Origin: OCS116 cluster bacterium AG-435-F03
GTDB lineage: Bacteria > Pseudomonadota > Alphaproteobacteria > MED-G09
DNA: 32,664 nt
Reading direction: 5' to 3'
Assembly (NCBI GenBank): GCA_003212795.1
Contig: QCOV01000001.1
Span: 759,231 to 791,894 of the forward strand
A program made the translations under genes and the position numbers. The notes beneath the pieces were generated by a model. That model was given only the letters and a program-made list of their open reading frames with translations. It was not told where the DNA came from and ran no database searches. Below, piece by piece: positions 1 through 9,216 of the stretch. Within the stretch, counting starts at the first letter, position 1, and the number at the start of each line of letters is the position of its first letter.

Positions 1-914
1 CTGCGGGCTTCCGTTGGACTGAAGAAGAAAAAGACTTTGTCGGTGGTGCTTCAGCTCCTGGTTATTATCCTCTAAGAGGAGAGCCATGGCCAGGAATATA
101 CAACCCAACATCGTATTCAGCTAAATGGGATGAAACTACACCAAAAGTTGGAGTTAGATACCAACCTAACGACGATGTAATGTATTATGCGACTTATAGT
201 GAAGGCTTTAAAAGTGGAGGTTTCTTCGCTCGTCAAGCTAATTACGATATCTATCCTGGTTACGAACCAGAATATGTTAAAAATTATGAGTTTGGTTGGA
301 AATCAACACTGCAAGATGGAAGAGCAGTCTTTAATGGTGCTATTTTTAAATCTGAATATGATGATAAACAGGAATCCATTCTTATACCTGTTAACTTAGC
401 AAATGTTGCTACAGTTATTCGTAATGCTGCATCAATGGAGATGACTGGTATAGAATTAGAATTAATGTATCAGGTTACTGAATCTTGGGACCTTATGGTT
501 ACTTATGGTTATCTTGAAGCTGAATACAAAGATTATCTTGCTGACCTAACAGGTGATGGGATTATTACTGATAACTCAGGATTAATTCCACGTAATACTC
601 CAGAAAATACATTTGGGTTTACTACTTCATATACAGCTCAATTAGGAAATGGTGAATTAAAAGGTAGAGTATCTTATCGTTTCAGAGATGAAATGAATTC
701 AGACTCTTCAAATAACCCATTGGGAGACCTAGATAGTATTGAAAATGTTAATGCTACGCTTAGTTATTCTGTCGATAATTACAGCATAACATTATGGGGT
801 AGAAATCTTACTGATGAGAGAGAACAAAGATGGGCTACAATTGGTGGACTAACATCTAGAGGATGGTGGAATGAACCATCTACGGTAGGTGTAACCTTTA
901 ATGTTTCTTATTAA
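1..914 (+). CDS. TonB-dependent receptor, C-terminal part (5' end outside window)
   Basis: This is an outer-membrane TonB-dependent receptor that would take up a siderophore, vitamin or other large substrate; nothing visible tells which. The reading frame is open from base 3, well upstream of the first in-frame ATG at 180, so the gene runs in from outside the window and that ATG is internal. Just before it comes a TPKVGVRYQPNDDV stretch, followed by YYATYSEGFKSGGF, a strand pattern typical of the barrel of FhuA/FecA-like receptors. The C-terminus has the usual RNLTDERE element and ends in an aromatic residue (FNVSY), as expected for Bam-dependent barrel insertion. About 303 residues are visible, roughly the last 40 percent of a usual receptor. 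The plug and TonB box are not in the window. A terminator follows directly. Confidence 0.93.
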   Translation, partial: AGFRWTEEEKDFVGGASAPGYYPLRGEPWPGIYNPTSYSAKWDETTPKVGVRYQPNDDVMYYATYSEGFKSGGFFARQANYDIYPGYEPEYVKNYEFGWKSTLQDGRAVFNGAIFKSEYDDKQESILIPVNLANVATVIRNAASMEMTGIELELMYQVTESWDLMVTYGYLEAEYKDYLADLTGDGIITDNSGLIPRNTPENTFGFTTSYTAQLGNGELKGRVSYRFRDEMNSDSSNNPLGDLDSIENVNATLSYSVDNYSITLWGRNLTDEREQRWATIGGLTSRGWWNEPSTVGVTFNVSY

Positions 915-935
915 TTAAATAAATATAGTAAATTA

Positions 936-968
936 AATGGCTCGAAATTAATTCGGGCCATTTTTTTT
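936..968 (+). terminator. Rho-independent terminator of the first TonB receptor gene
   Basis: An 11-bp stem (936-946 with 952-962, one G-U pair) encloses the 5-base loop ATTAA. The T-tract at 961-968 overlaps the 3' arm of the stem. It sits 22 bases after the stop codon. It separates the two receptor genes into different transcripts. Confidence 0.9.
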
Positions 969-1146
969 GTTATTTATAAATTTTTTAAAAATTACCAAAG
1001 TTACACACCTTAAAAAAAAATTAACAAAAACTTCATAAAAAACTATGCGAAGAATCCATATTTTATGATAAGAATTGATAGGTTAATTACATAAGGAATT
1101 TTATACAAATTTCATCATTATATTTTTTAAATAAAGGGTCAAAAAT

Positions 1147-4100
1147 ATGTTTCCTAAAAGCATTCTAAAGTTATCTAAAAAAGTAACTTTCTATTCTTTT
1201 TTTCTTTTCTCAGTTTCAATTATTTTACCTCTAACTATTAGTGCCGAACAAACCACAGGTGCTATTAGAGGCTCAGTATTTGATAGCTCTGGTAATCCAG
1301 TTTCAGGAGTATCTATTCAAATAACACATGTACCTTCTGGGACAAAAGCTTCAACAAGCACCAATAATACTGGTTCATTCTATTCAAGAGGGTTACGTTT
1401 AGGTGGTCCTTTTGATGTTAGAGCTACCAAAGATGGGCAATCATCTTTACGATCGGGTATATATACAAGTCTAGGTGGTGAATATAATCTAAATATTCAA
1501 CTTGGTGGAACAGATATTGAAGAAATTATTGTTACAGGTCAGGCTGTTAATTTCGACACCTTAGGAGTAGGACCTGGATCAACTTTCACTTCAGAAGATT
1601 TGGCAACCCTTCCCTCAATAGATAGAGATATCAAAGATATAGCAAGATTAGATCCCTTTGTGACCGTTGATAACGAAGGAAGATTATCTTTCGCCGGTGG
1701 AATGCCAAGATTAATCGGTTTCGTTATTGATGGCGTAAGCGCTAATGACTCCTATGGTCTTAGTAGCAATGCTTATCCAACGAATAGAATGCCTATTTCT
1801 ATTGACCTTGTCGAACAAGTATCAGTAAAAGTTGCAAATTATGATGCAGAACTTGGTGAAGCATTAAGTGGAAACATTGTTTTAACAACTAAAGCTGGAA
1901 CTAATGATTTTCATGGATCTTTCACTGTTGAAGCATCTCAAAAAAGTGGTGATGAACCATTTGGTGAAAAAACTGACCAACCTGACCCTGATACTGAATT
2001 GTTTTCTTTCACATTTAATGGTCCTATTATTAAGGATAAGTTATTCTTTTCATTAGGATATGAAAAATATGAAGCATCAGACCCAATATCTTTACTTGGT
2101 TTTCAATCTGGTTCAGTAACAAAGGCTGAAGCTGATGCCGTTATTAAAGCCGCTATGGATGTAATTGGTTATGATGCAGGTTCATATAATAAAGCTCGTG
2201 AAGAAGAAGATGAAAAAACATTTTTAAGATTGGATGCTAATTTATCTGAAAATCATAATCTTACTTTTTCTTACAACCTTACTGAAGGTTCTACTGAGTC
2301 AGCCTACTTTAATAGAACTTGGGGCCTACCATTATCGAGTAATTGGTATAGAATTAACAAAGAATATGAGTCAATGAAATTAGAGTTAAACTCGAATTGG
2401 ACAGATAATTTTTCTACTAAAATTTTAATTTCTGATACAGATGTGAGCAATCCTAACACTCCTGTAGGAGCAAAAACAATTGGTGAAGTTGGTATAAGAG
2501 TTGCCTCCGGAGGAACAGTATTTTTTGGACCTGACCAGTATCGACATGCTAATCAGATTGAAACAAACAGAAAACAATACGAAATTGCTGGTTATTATGA
2601 TATTGGAAATCACGCATTAAAACTTGGCTACAAAGTAGTTGAAAATGATATGTTCAATATGTTTTCAAGGAATAGTCTTGGAGAATATGATTATAACTCC
2701 ATTGATGATTTTATTGCAGGTAATCTTAGAGAATTAGATTATAGAAATGCCGATACAAATAATCCTCTAGATGCAGCTGGTCGATTCAATATGGATTTCA
2801 CAATAATTTATTTTCAAGATACCTGGGATATCTCACCTGATTTAACTGCAAGGATAGGTTTTAGATATGAAGAAATAAGTATGGACTCAGTACCTAAGAA
2901 AAATACATTTTGGTATAATTGGACAGGCGATACATATAGACCTGCTCCTGAAAATGATGTGAGTTTAGATGGTGAAGATATTCTAATGCCTCGTTTCTCT
3001 TTAGATTGGCAAGCCCAAGATAATGTATTGGTTACATTTGGTTGGGGTGAGTTTAGTGGTAACCTTCCGCCAGTTTGGTATGGGGGGCCATACATTGATA
3101 CTGGTCTAGGTTTACCTGGAAATAAACTTAGAGCAAGAAGCAATAACTTACCTACTCCTGGTACACCTGAAAGTTATCCTGGTGATGCTGCTTTAGCTCT
3201 TGTAAGAAACGAAATTGGGGATACCGGTGGTTATACTAATATGATGGATAAAGATTTTGGTATACCATCCATAACTAAATTACATGTAGGGGTAACAGCA
3301 GACTTAGACTCTAATTTAATTGGTCCTTTTACTTTAAGAGCTAATTATATGCACATGAAAGAAGAGGATCCTGTTGGAGCTTATATAGGTGGTTGTGATC
3401 CAAGAGGGAATGCACTAGCTGATAACAGACCGTTATATGGTGGATGTAGTTATGTTGGATATCTGACAACCTTTAAAGATGTAGAACCTGAAAGCGATAT
3501 TTACAGTATTTCATTCGAAAAAACTTTTGATAATGGAATTGATTTATATCTATCATATGCCCATCAAGAAAGAGAAATGGCCCATGCCATGACAAGTTCT
3601 ATTATCTTTTCAAGCGCAACAAGATTCCCAGTATTTGATCATTTAACCCCTGTAAATTCTCCTTCACATTATGAGGTAGAACATGCCTTTGATTATAAAC
3701 TAAGTTGGCAAGGTAATATCTTTGGTGATTTAGAAACAAGTATTGCATTAAATGGTTTCAGACAATCTGGTACACCTTTTAGTTATACATTCCTTGGGGA
3801 TTTGAGTGGTTACAGAACTGATGGAGAAAATATTGATCTATTATATGTACCAAGTCTAAATGATCCAAATGTGCTTTATGCTGATGGATTTGATCTTGAG
3901 GCATTTAATCAGTTTTTAGATGACTCTGGATTATCAGGTTATAGAGGGAATGCGGTACCAAGAAATAGCTTTAATAGCCCTTGGGAAGGAACTTTTGATG
4001 TAAGAATAGCTCAACAACTTCCTACTGGTGGTATAACTGGAAAAGCAACATTCTTTGTTGATATTGAGAATGTTTTAAATCTCATAAATTCTGATTGGGG

Positions 4101-4272
4101 TGGATTTGAAAATTATGCTGGAGGTACAATGAACTCTAGAGGCGTTGTTGAAGCAGAAGTTGATGATCAAGGTAGATATGTATACAAAAGTTTTGATATT
4201 GATGGAGACCCAGTAAGAAAAATCGGAAAATCAGTATGGCAACTCAAAGTTGGCCTTAAATATGAATTCTAA
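1147..4272 (+). CDS. Oar-like TonB-dependent receptor with N-terminal carboxypeptidase-regulatory-like domain
   Basis: Complete outer-membrane TonB-dependent receptor of 1041 residues. Residues 1-33 form a signal peptide with a likely cleavage site after ISA. Residues 37-120 read as a carboxypeptidase-regulatory-like beta-sandwich (GAIRGSVFDSSGNPVSGVSI). Next comes a TonB-box-like EEIIVTG at 125-131, a plug (about 135-250, with FVIDGVSAND) and a long barrel ending in LKYEF. This order is that of the Oar family, whose substrates are mostly unknown and often thought to be peptides or glycans. An AGGG ribosome site lies a few bases before the ATG. The 232-bp gap upstream holds the previous gene's terminator and AT-rich sequence, including one GANTC site at 1052-1056; I could not fix a promoter there. 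A terminator follows, so the gene looks monocistronic. Confidence 0.92.
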   Translation: MFPKSILKLSKKVTFYSFFLFSVSIILPLTISAEQTTGAIRGSVFDSSGNPVSGVSIQITHVPSGTKASTSTNNTGSFYSRGLRLGGPFDVRATKDGQSSLRSGIYTSLGGEYNLNIQLGGTDIEEIIVTGQAVNFDTLGVGPGSTFTSEDLATLPSIDRDIKDIARLDPFVTVDNEGRLSFAGGMPRLIGFVIDGVSANDSYGLSSNAYPTNRMPISIDLVEQVSVKVANYDAELGEALSGNIVLTTKAGTNDFHGSFTVEASQKSGDEPFGEKTDQPDPDTELFSFTFNGPIIKDKLFFSLGYEKYEASDPISLLGFQSGSVTKAEADAVIKAAMDVIGYDAGSYNKAREEEDEKTFLRLDANLSENHNLTFSYNLTEGSTESAYFNRTWGLPLSSNWYRINKEYESMKLELNSNWTDNFSTKILISDTDVSNPNTPVGAKTIGEVGIRVASGGTVFFGPDQYRHANQIETNRKQYEIAGYYDIGNHALKLGYKVVENDMFNMFSRNSLGEYDYNSIDDFIAGNLRELDYRNADTNNPLDAAGRFNMDFTIIYFQDTWDISPDLTARIGFRYEEISMDSVPKKNTFWYNWTGDTYRPAPENDVSLDGEDILMPRFSLDWQAQDNVLVTFGWGEFSGNLPPVWYGGPYIDTGLGLPGNKLRARSNNLPTPGTPESYPGDAALALVRNEIGDTGGYTNMMDKDFGIPSITKLHVGVTADLDSNLIGPFTLRANYMHMKEEDPVGAYIGGCDPRGNALADNRPLYGGCSYVGYLTTFKDVEPESDIYSISFEKTFDNGIDLYLSYAHQEREMAHAMTSSIIFSSATRFPVFDHLTPVNSPSHYEVEHAFDYKLSWQGNIFGDLETSIALNGFRQSGTPFSYTFLGDLSGYRTDGENIDLLYVPSLNDPNVLYADGFDLEAFNQFLDDSGLSGYRGNAVPRNSFNSPWEGTFDVRIAQQLPTGGITGKATFFVDIENVLNLINSDWGGFENYAGGTMNSRGVVEAEVDDQGRYVYKSFDIDGDPVRKIGKSVWQLKVGLKYEF

Positions 4273-4293
4273 TTGAAAGCAATAATATTAAAC

Positions 4294-4324
4294 AAGGGGC
4301 GCTATTAATTAGCGCCCTTTTTTT
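4294..4324 (+). terminator. Rho-independent terminator of the Oar-like receptor gene
   Basis: An 8-bp GC-rich stem, GGGCGCTA at 4297-4304 with TAGCGCCC at 4310-4317, encloses a TTAAT loop. The stem can be extended with weaker pairs. A T-tract at 4318-4324 follows. It ends only 13 bases before the next start codon, so the phosphatase gene has very little room for its own promoter. Confidence 0.92.
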
Positions 4325-4337
4325 ATATAATATTATT

Positions 4338-5420
4338 ATGGAAAAAAAACTTACTCTTAAAATTAATATTGGAATTCTTCTCTTAGGAATCTTAATTTCC
4401 CTTTTTTTTAATGCTTTCCCATTTAAAAAATTATATTCCGCTCCAAAGTATGTAAATAAAATTGCGCTTGGGGCTTGCATCACTCAAGAAAAAAAACAGC
4501 CTATATGGAAAAGTATTCTTAAAGAAAGATCAGATATTTTTATTTTTATGGGAGATAATGTTTATGGTGATGATAGAGTTACAGGAAAATTAGACAAATT
4601 AAGCAAAGCCTATAAAAAACAAAAAACAAAAATCCCTTTCACAAAACTAGAGGCAACTAATGAAGTATATGCAATTTGGGATGATCATGATTATGGTAAA
4701 AATGATGGCGGTGCTGATTATCAATATAAAAAAGAAGCTAAAAATCTATTTCTTGATTTTTGGAATATTTCTTTAAATGATCCAAGAAGAAATAGAGAAG
4801 GTATTTATTTCGAAACAAAAAAAGTAACAAAAAAAGGTCTCTTACAAATAATTTTTCTTGATACAAGATACTTTAGATCGCCCCTTAAGCGGACAGATGA
4901 GAGAGGGGCTCCTGGAAAAGAACGCTATTTACCTGATAATAGTACTAATAAAACTCTAATTGGTAATGAACAATGGGAATGGCTATCAAATAAATTGGAT
5001 GAAAATGCGGATATTCGAATAATTGTTTCTAGTATTCAAATTATTGCAGAGGGTCACGGCTTTGAGAAATGGGGCAATCTGCCAAAAGAAAAGGAGAGGC
5101 TGTATAACCTTATTGATTCAAAAAATATTAAAGATATAATTTTTTTATCTGGCGATAGACATGCTGGCGCAATTTATAAAGATAAAACCACAAAAGGCAC
5201 TAAGTTATATGAAATTACTTCTAGTTCACTAAATCTTCCAGGCGCTGCATGGGTTACAAAATATAAAGGTAAAGATAGACCACCTGAACCAGGGCCTAAT
5301 AGAGTTAACTCCATGTATCTATGGGAAAATTATGGATTCATTGAATTTACTGAAAATAATATCCGTTTATCCTTAAAAGATATTAATGGAAAGCAAGTTA
5401 ACTTTATCGAAATAAATTAA
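4338..5420 (+). CDS. PhoD-like phosphatase (calcineurin-like metallophosphatase)
   Basis: A 360-residue protein of the PhoD-like branch of metallophosphoesterases, which release phosphate from organic phosphate esters, usually in the periplasm. The metal-binding signatures are visible in order: MGDNVYGD at 71-78, WDDHDYG at 114-120, FLDTRYFR at 173-180 and SGDRHAG at 271-277. Residues 7-27 form one hydrophobic segment that acts as signal peptide or membrane anchor; there is no lipobox. The family often uses calcium and iron, but that cannot be read here. The gene begins 13 bases after the receptor's terminator, so it either has a promoter inside that region or depends on read-through. Its TAA stop shares a TTAA palindrome with the convergent acyl-CoA dehydrogenase gene. 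Confidence 0.85.
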   Translation: MEKKLTLKINIGILLLGILISLFFNAFPFKKLYSAPKYVNKIALGACITQEKKQPIWKSILKERSDIFIFMGDNVYGDDRVTGKLDKLSKAYKKQKTKIPFTKLEATNEVYAIWDDHDYGKNDGGADYQYKKEAKNLFLDFWNISLNDPRRNREGIYFETKKVTKKGLLQIIFLDTRYFRSPLKRTDERGAPGKERYLPDNSTNKTLIGNEQWEWLSNKLDENADIRIIVSSIQIIAEGHGFEKWGNLPKEKERLYNLIDSKNIKDIIFLSGDRHAGAIYKDKTTKGTKLYEITSSSLNLPGAAWVTKYKGKDRPPEPGPNRVNSMYLWENYGFIEFTENNIRLSLKDINGKQVNFIEIN

Positions 5421-6646
5421 CGCCCACTTGGCAATTCATTAAATGGTACAGCTTTATCAACTCTTACATCTTGAGGAAGGCCAAGAACTCTTTCTGCAAC
5501 GATGTTTCTGAGTATCTCATCTGTTCCTCCGGCAATTCTATAACCAGCAGCACTTAACCATTGGCTTTGAAATATTGAATGCAGTAAAGCAATTTCTGAA
5601 TCATTAATTATTCCAGCAGCTCCCTGAAGATCCATAGCAAATGAAGCAAGATCCTGCATTTTAGGTGCAGAAACTATTTTACCAATTGAACTTTCTGGCC
5701 CTGGAGTTTCACCCTTTGATAAAGCAGTTAAAGTCCTCATCTTTGTATATTTAAGACCCTCAGCCTGAATATACCAATCAGCTATTTTTGACCTAACTAA
5801 ATCGTTTTTAATTGCTGGTTGATCATTTAAATCAACCTCTTTTGCTGCTCTAGTAAGTGAACTATAGTCTGCAGACTTAGGAACGCCAATTGCAAGTCTT
5901 TCATTCATTAAAGTTGTTAAAGCAACCTTCCACCCTTGCCCTACATCGCCTAATCTTTGAGAATCCGGTACCCTTACATCAGTAAAAAAGACCTCGTTAA
6001 AGTTTGCACCACCAGAAAGCTGTCTGATAGGTTTAACTTCTATTCCTTCGGATTTCATATCAAGGAAGAAAAAAGATAACCCTTTATGTTTAGCAACATT
6101 TGGATCAGTTCTAACCACTATTATTCCAAAGTCAGAAAAATGCGCTCCTGAGGTCCATACTTTTTGACCATTAATAATCCAATCATCGCCATCTTTTTCA
6201 GCTTTAGTTCTAACACCGGCAACATCTGAACCTGCAGAAGGTTCTGAAAACAACTGGCACCATACTTCTTCGCCATAAAGAGCAGGTTTAACAAATCTTT
6301 CATTTTGCTCTTTTGTTGCCCATGCCATCATTGTAGGAATACACATTCCAAGACCAATTTCAAAAAACCCTGTTGGAACATTATATTTAGCCTCTTCTTG
6401 AGAATAAATAACTGATTGAATTGCTGTACCTCCAAGACCGCCAAACTCTTCTGGCCATGTAATCGCTGCATATCCAGCTTCAGCCTTTTTAGCCTGCCAG
6501 TCTCTGGCTCGAGATAAGGCATCTTCTTGAACATCTATCGCATCATAGCGACCACCAACTTTTTCACCTTTTGAAGCATTTTCTTTTAGCCAAGTTTTTA
6601 CTTCCTCTCTAAAATCTGCTTCTTCCTTAGTGTCATTAAAATCCAT
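5417..6646 (-). CDS. Acyl-CoA dehydrogenase, probable catalytic subunit
   Basis: A flavin enzyme that introduces an alpha-beta double bond into acyl-CoA esters. It has 409 residues, full length for the family, with the FAD-contact stretches WCQLFSEPSAGSD (129-141) and KVWTSGAHFSDF (162-173). The catalytic glutamate position used by MCAD near the C-terminus is replaced (IAGGTDEI, 371-378). Glu249 in LMNER instead falls at the position used by isovaleryl-CoA and long-chain dehydrogenases, so this subunit is probably active. The neighbouring gene upstream, 11 bases away, encodes a second dehydrogenase lacking both glutamates; together they resemble the alpha2beta2 pairs known from steroid side-chain degradation. 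A strong AAGGAG site begins inside the upstream stop region and supports the ATG. The substrate is unknown. Confidence 0.92.
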   Translation of the reverse strand: MDFNDTKEEADFREEVKTWLKENASKGEKVGGRYDAIDVQEDALSRARDWQAKKAEAGYAAITWPEEFGGLGGTAIQSVIYSQEEAKYNVPTGFFEIGLGMCIPTMMAWATKEQNERFVKPALYGEEVWCQLFSEPSAGSDVAGVRTKAEKDGDDWIINGQKVWTSGAHFSDFGIIVVRTDPNVAKHKGLSFFFLDMKSEGIEVKPIRQLSGGANFNEVFFTDVRVPDSQRLGDVGQGWKVALTTLMNERLAIGVPKSADYSSLTRAAKEVDLNDQPAIKNDLVRSKIADWYIQAEGLKYTKMRTLTALSKGETPGPESSIGKIVSAPKMQDLASFAMDLQGAAGIINDSEIALLHSIFQSQWLSAAGYRIAGGTDEILRNIVAERVLGLPQDVRVDKAVPFNELPSGR

Positions 6647-6657
6647 AAATATTCTCC

Positions 6658-7776
6658 TTAACTAATATTTTTTTCTTCTAGCTGATTAACAAGTTTATTT
6701 TTCCAAGTAATTGAACTACCCAGAGCTAAACCAAGAACTTGACTTCTTCTATAAAAAAATTGTGTGTCTGCTTCCCAAGTAAAACCAATTCCACCATGTG
6801 TTTGAATACTCTCCTGAGCAGCAAAATTATATGCATCTGTTGCAGCAACTCTGGATGCAGCGGCAGCAATTTTTAAATCAGCGCCACCGTCATTAAGCAT
6901 CATTGCCCCATAATAACTATTTGATCTAGCTAATTCTATTTTTACATACATATCAGCCAATTTATGTTTAATTGCCTGGTAAGATCCAATCTGTCGTCCA
7001 AAAGCATATCTATCAAGGGCATAATCTTTTGCCATATTTAGAGAAGCTTCAGCTCCACCTATTTGCTCAAAAGCCATTAAGACAGCAGCAGAATTTAAAA
7101 TATTTTCAATAGCTCCCCAACCTTCATCACCGGTATCCATAAGTTCTGCATCAGAATTTTCAAAAATAATTTCAGCATGATCTCTTGAAGGGTCCAATGT
7201 GCTAATTTGATTTCTTTTTACATATTCAGAAGTTAAGTCAACTATCGTTAGAGCAATATGATCATTATCTGTATTTTTAACAACTACAATTGCAATATCT
7301 GAACAACTTCCATCTGCAACGGGAATTTTCCTTCCGTTAATCTTTCCGTTAGAAAAAGTTGTTTTGATATTCTTTTCAGTTGGTTCTGAATTAGTTTCAG
7401 GGAGTGCAAAAGTAGAAATTAATTCACCTACAGCCAATTTTGGCAACCATTTCTCTTTTTGACTATCTGTTCCATACTTAACTATAGCTTCAGTTCCTAG
7501 ATAAACTGATGAAGAAAATGGAACTGGTGCTGCCGCTCTTCCTAACTCTTCAGCAACTACACATAATTCAAGAGCGCCTAAACCTAGTCCACCATATTCT
7601 TCAGGAATTGCTGTTCCAGTTAAACCTAAATCTACTAAACCACGCCATACTTCCTCTGAGTATGTTTTATCGCTTTCAAGAATATCTCTAGCAACATCTA
7701 AAGAGCAATTATCAGATAAAAACTTAGAAACCTGCTCTTTAAGCATTTTCTGATCTTCTGAAAAATCGAAATTCAT
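6658..7776 (-). CDS. Acyl-CoA dehydrogenase, probable non-catalytic partner subunit
   Basis: Second acyl-CoA dehydrogenase-fold protein, 372 residues, with ALPETNSEP (124-132) in the mid-domain and the conserved QTHGGIGFTWEAD at 325-337. By hand alignment, the isovaleryl/long-chain catalytic glutamate position falls on Ala230. The MCAD-type position near the C-terminus reads LGSSITWKN, with no glutamate. I infer a subunit that completes the FAD or acyl-CoA site of the next gene's product, rather than an independent enzyme. It is translated just before the catalytic subunit (11-base gap) and lies 56 bases after gshA, probably as part of the rsmE-gshA transcript. An AAGGA site precedes the ATG. 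Sole function as an independent dehydrogenase cannot be excluded without a structural model. Confidence 0.88.
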   Translation of the reverse strand: MNFDFSEDQKMLKEQVSKFLSDNCSLDVARDILESDKTYSEEVWRGLVDLGLTGTAIPEEYGGLGLGALELCVVAEELGRAAAPVPFSSSVYLGTEAIVKYGTDSQKEKWLPKLAVGELISTFALPETNSEPTEKNIKTTFSNGKINGRKIPVADGSCSDIAIVVVKNTDNDHIALTIVDLTSEYVKRNQISTLDPSRDHAEIIFENSDAELMDTGDEGWGAIENILNSAAVLMAFEQIGGAEASLNMAKDYALDRYAFGRQIGSYQAIKHKLADMYVKIELARSNSYYGAMMLNDGGADLKIAAAASRVAATDAYNFAAQESIQTHGGIGFTWEADTQFFYRRSQVLGLALGSSITWKNKLVNQLEEKNIS

Positions 7777-7832
7777 AATTTTCGTCCTTAAAAAAATAAT
7801 AATCTAAACAAAAATAACCAAAATAGCAAAAC

Positions 7833-9185
7833 TTAGAAACGACAATTCTCATATATTTTTGAAATGTCCTCATTCCAATTATTTTTGAATTTTTTCATAA
7901 GACTATCAGCAGGGTTTTCTTTAGCGATAACAATATCTTCTAAATATTTTAGATAATGACTTTCATCTAAATTATTTTTATCTAAATTATTTCTTCTTTT
8001 AAGGCCATCTTTTGATATTGATATAACCTCAGATGCCAATTGATAAAGATCTAGTTTATCTAATTTAGAATTTAATCCTTTACTGGGAACTATATTCCTT
8101 AATTCTACTAATTCTTGAGGAGATATATTTTTTGTTAATTCTATAGCTGCATCTAGAGAATTATCATCATACATTAATCCTACCCAAAAAGCCGATAATG
8201 CGCATACATGATTTATATTACCTGCATCTGCGCCTCTCATTTCAATAAACTTTTTTAGCCTGGCCTCAGGAAAAATTGTTGTCAGATGAAGCTCCCAATC
8301 ATCTATAGTTGGATAAAAATCTTTTACTACCTCAATTCTTCTATTAATAAAGTCATCAAAAGTATAGCCAGTTAAATTAATGTACTCTCCATTCCTATTA
8401 ATAAAATACATAGGAACTTCCATAGCATAATTTACATATCGCTCATAACTCATATCATCATCAAAAATAAAAGTTAAAATGCCTGTTCTATCTGGATCAG
8501 TATCCCTCCAAACTTCACTTCTATATGATCTAAAGCCATTAAGAGAGTTTTCACTAAATGGCGAATTAGAAAATAAAGCTGTTGCAACAGGTTGAAGAAG
8601 AAATGAAAGCCTTAACTTCTTAACCATGTCCATTTCAGACGAATAATCTAAATTAACCTGAGAAGTGCATGATCTTAGCATCATATCAAGCCCATGATTA
8701 CCTTTAGTAGGCATATAACTCCTCATAATATCATATCGTTTTTTAGGCATTATTGGCATTTCATCCCTAGACCAGTCAGGAGTAAACCCGATAGCTAAAA
8801 AATCTAATCCCATTTTTTCTCCAATATTTGATAATTGCTTTTTATGTTCAACTAACTCAAAGAATGTTTCATGAACAGTATCTAACATAGCTCCAGAGAG
8901 TTCAAACTGACCCGCTGGTTCAAGAGTTATCGAACCTCCGCCTAATTTATTATCCCGAGTGAGCGCAATGACATTTTCATTTTCATAAACTGGTTTCCAT
9001 CCATATTCTTCGAAACTCTCAAGAAGACTTCGAATACCATTCTTGCCGTCATATGAAATTGGTTTGTTTTTATTAATATTGAATGGGAATTTCTCATGCT
9101 CTGTTCCAATCTTAAAATCTGATGGGTCTTTTTCTCCCCCAGCTATATAACTAATTAATTGATCTTTTGATTCGATTCTTTCCAT
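7833..9185 (-). CDS. gshA: Glutamate-cysteine ligase, plant/alphaproteobacterial type
   Basis: Catalyses the ATP-dependent joining of glutamate and cysteine, the first and limiting step of glutathione synthesis, in the cytoplasm. The 450-residue length and the sequence fit the GCS2 class shared by alphaproteobacteria and plants rather than the E. coli class. Visible hallmarks are the KIGTEHEKF stretch near residue 25, GGGSITLEPAGQFELSG near 83-99 and MLRSCTSQVNLD near 168-179, which form the substrate and metal site in the family. It follows rsmE by 31 bases on the same strand; rsmE-gshA divergent from ubiA is a recurrent alphaproteobacterial arrangement. The plant enzyme is redox-controlled through a disulfide; I did not identify the equivalent cysteine pair here. 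Confidence 0.93.
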   Translation of the reverse strand: MERIESKDQLISYIAGGEKDPSDFKIGTEHEKFPFNINKNKPISYDGKNGIRSLLESFEEYGWKPVYENENVIALTRDNKLGGGSITLEPAGQFELSGAMLDTVHETFFELVEHKKQLSNIGEKMGLDFLAIGFTPDWSRDEMPIMPKKRYDIMRSYMPTKGNHGLDMMLRSCTSQVNLDYSSEMDMVKKLRLSFLLQPVATALFSNSPFSENSLNGFRSYRSEVWRDTDPDRTGILTFIFDDDMSYERYVNYAMEVPMYFINRNGEYINLTGYTFDDFINRRIEVVKDFYPTIDDWELHLTTIFPEARLKKFIEMRGADAGNINHVCALSAFWVGLMYDDNSLDAAIELTKNISPQELVELRNIVPSKGLNSKLDKLDLYQLASEVISISKDGLKRRNNLDKNNLDESHYLKYLEDIVIAKENPADSLMKKFKNNWNEDISKIYENCRF

Positions 9186-9216
9186 TCTATTTTTTAGTTA
9201 ATTTTCGACTATAAAG

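Noticed and set aside
2814..3143. A 109-codon open frame antisense to the Oar-like receptor
   Set aside because: No domain, no ribosome site; a shadow of the receptor reading frame.
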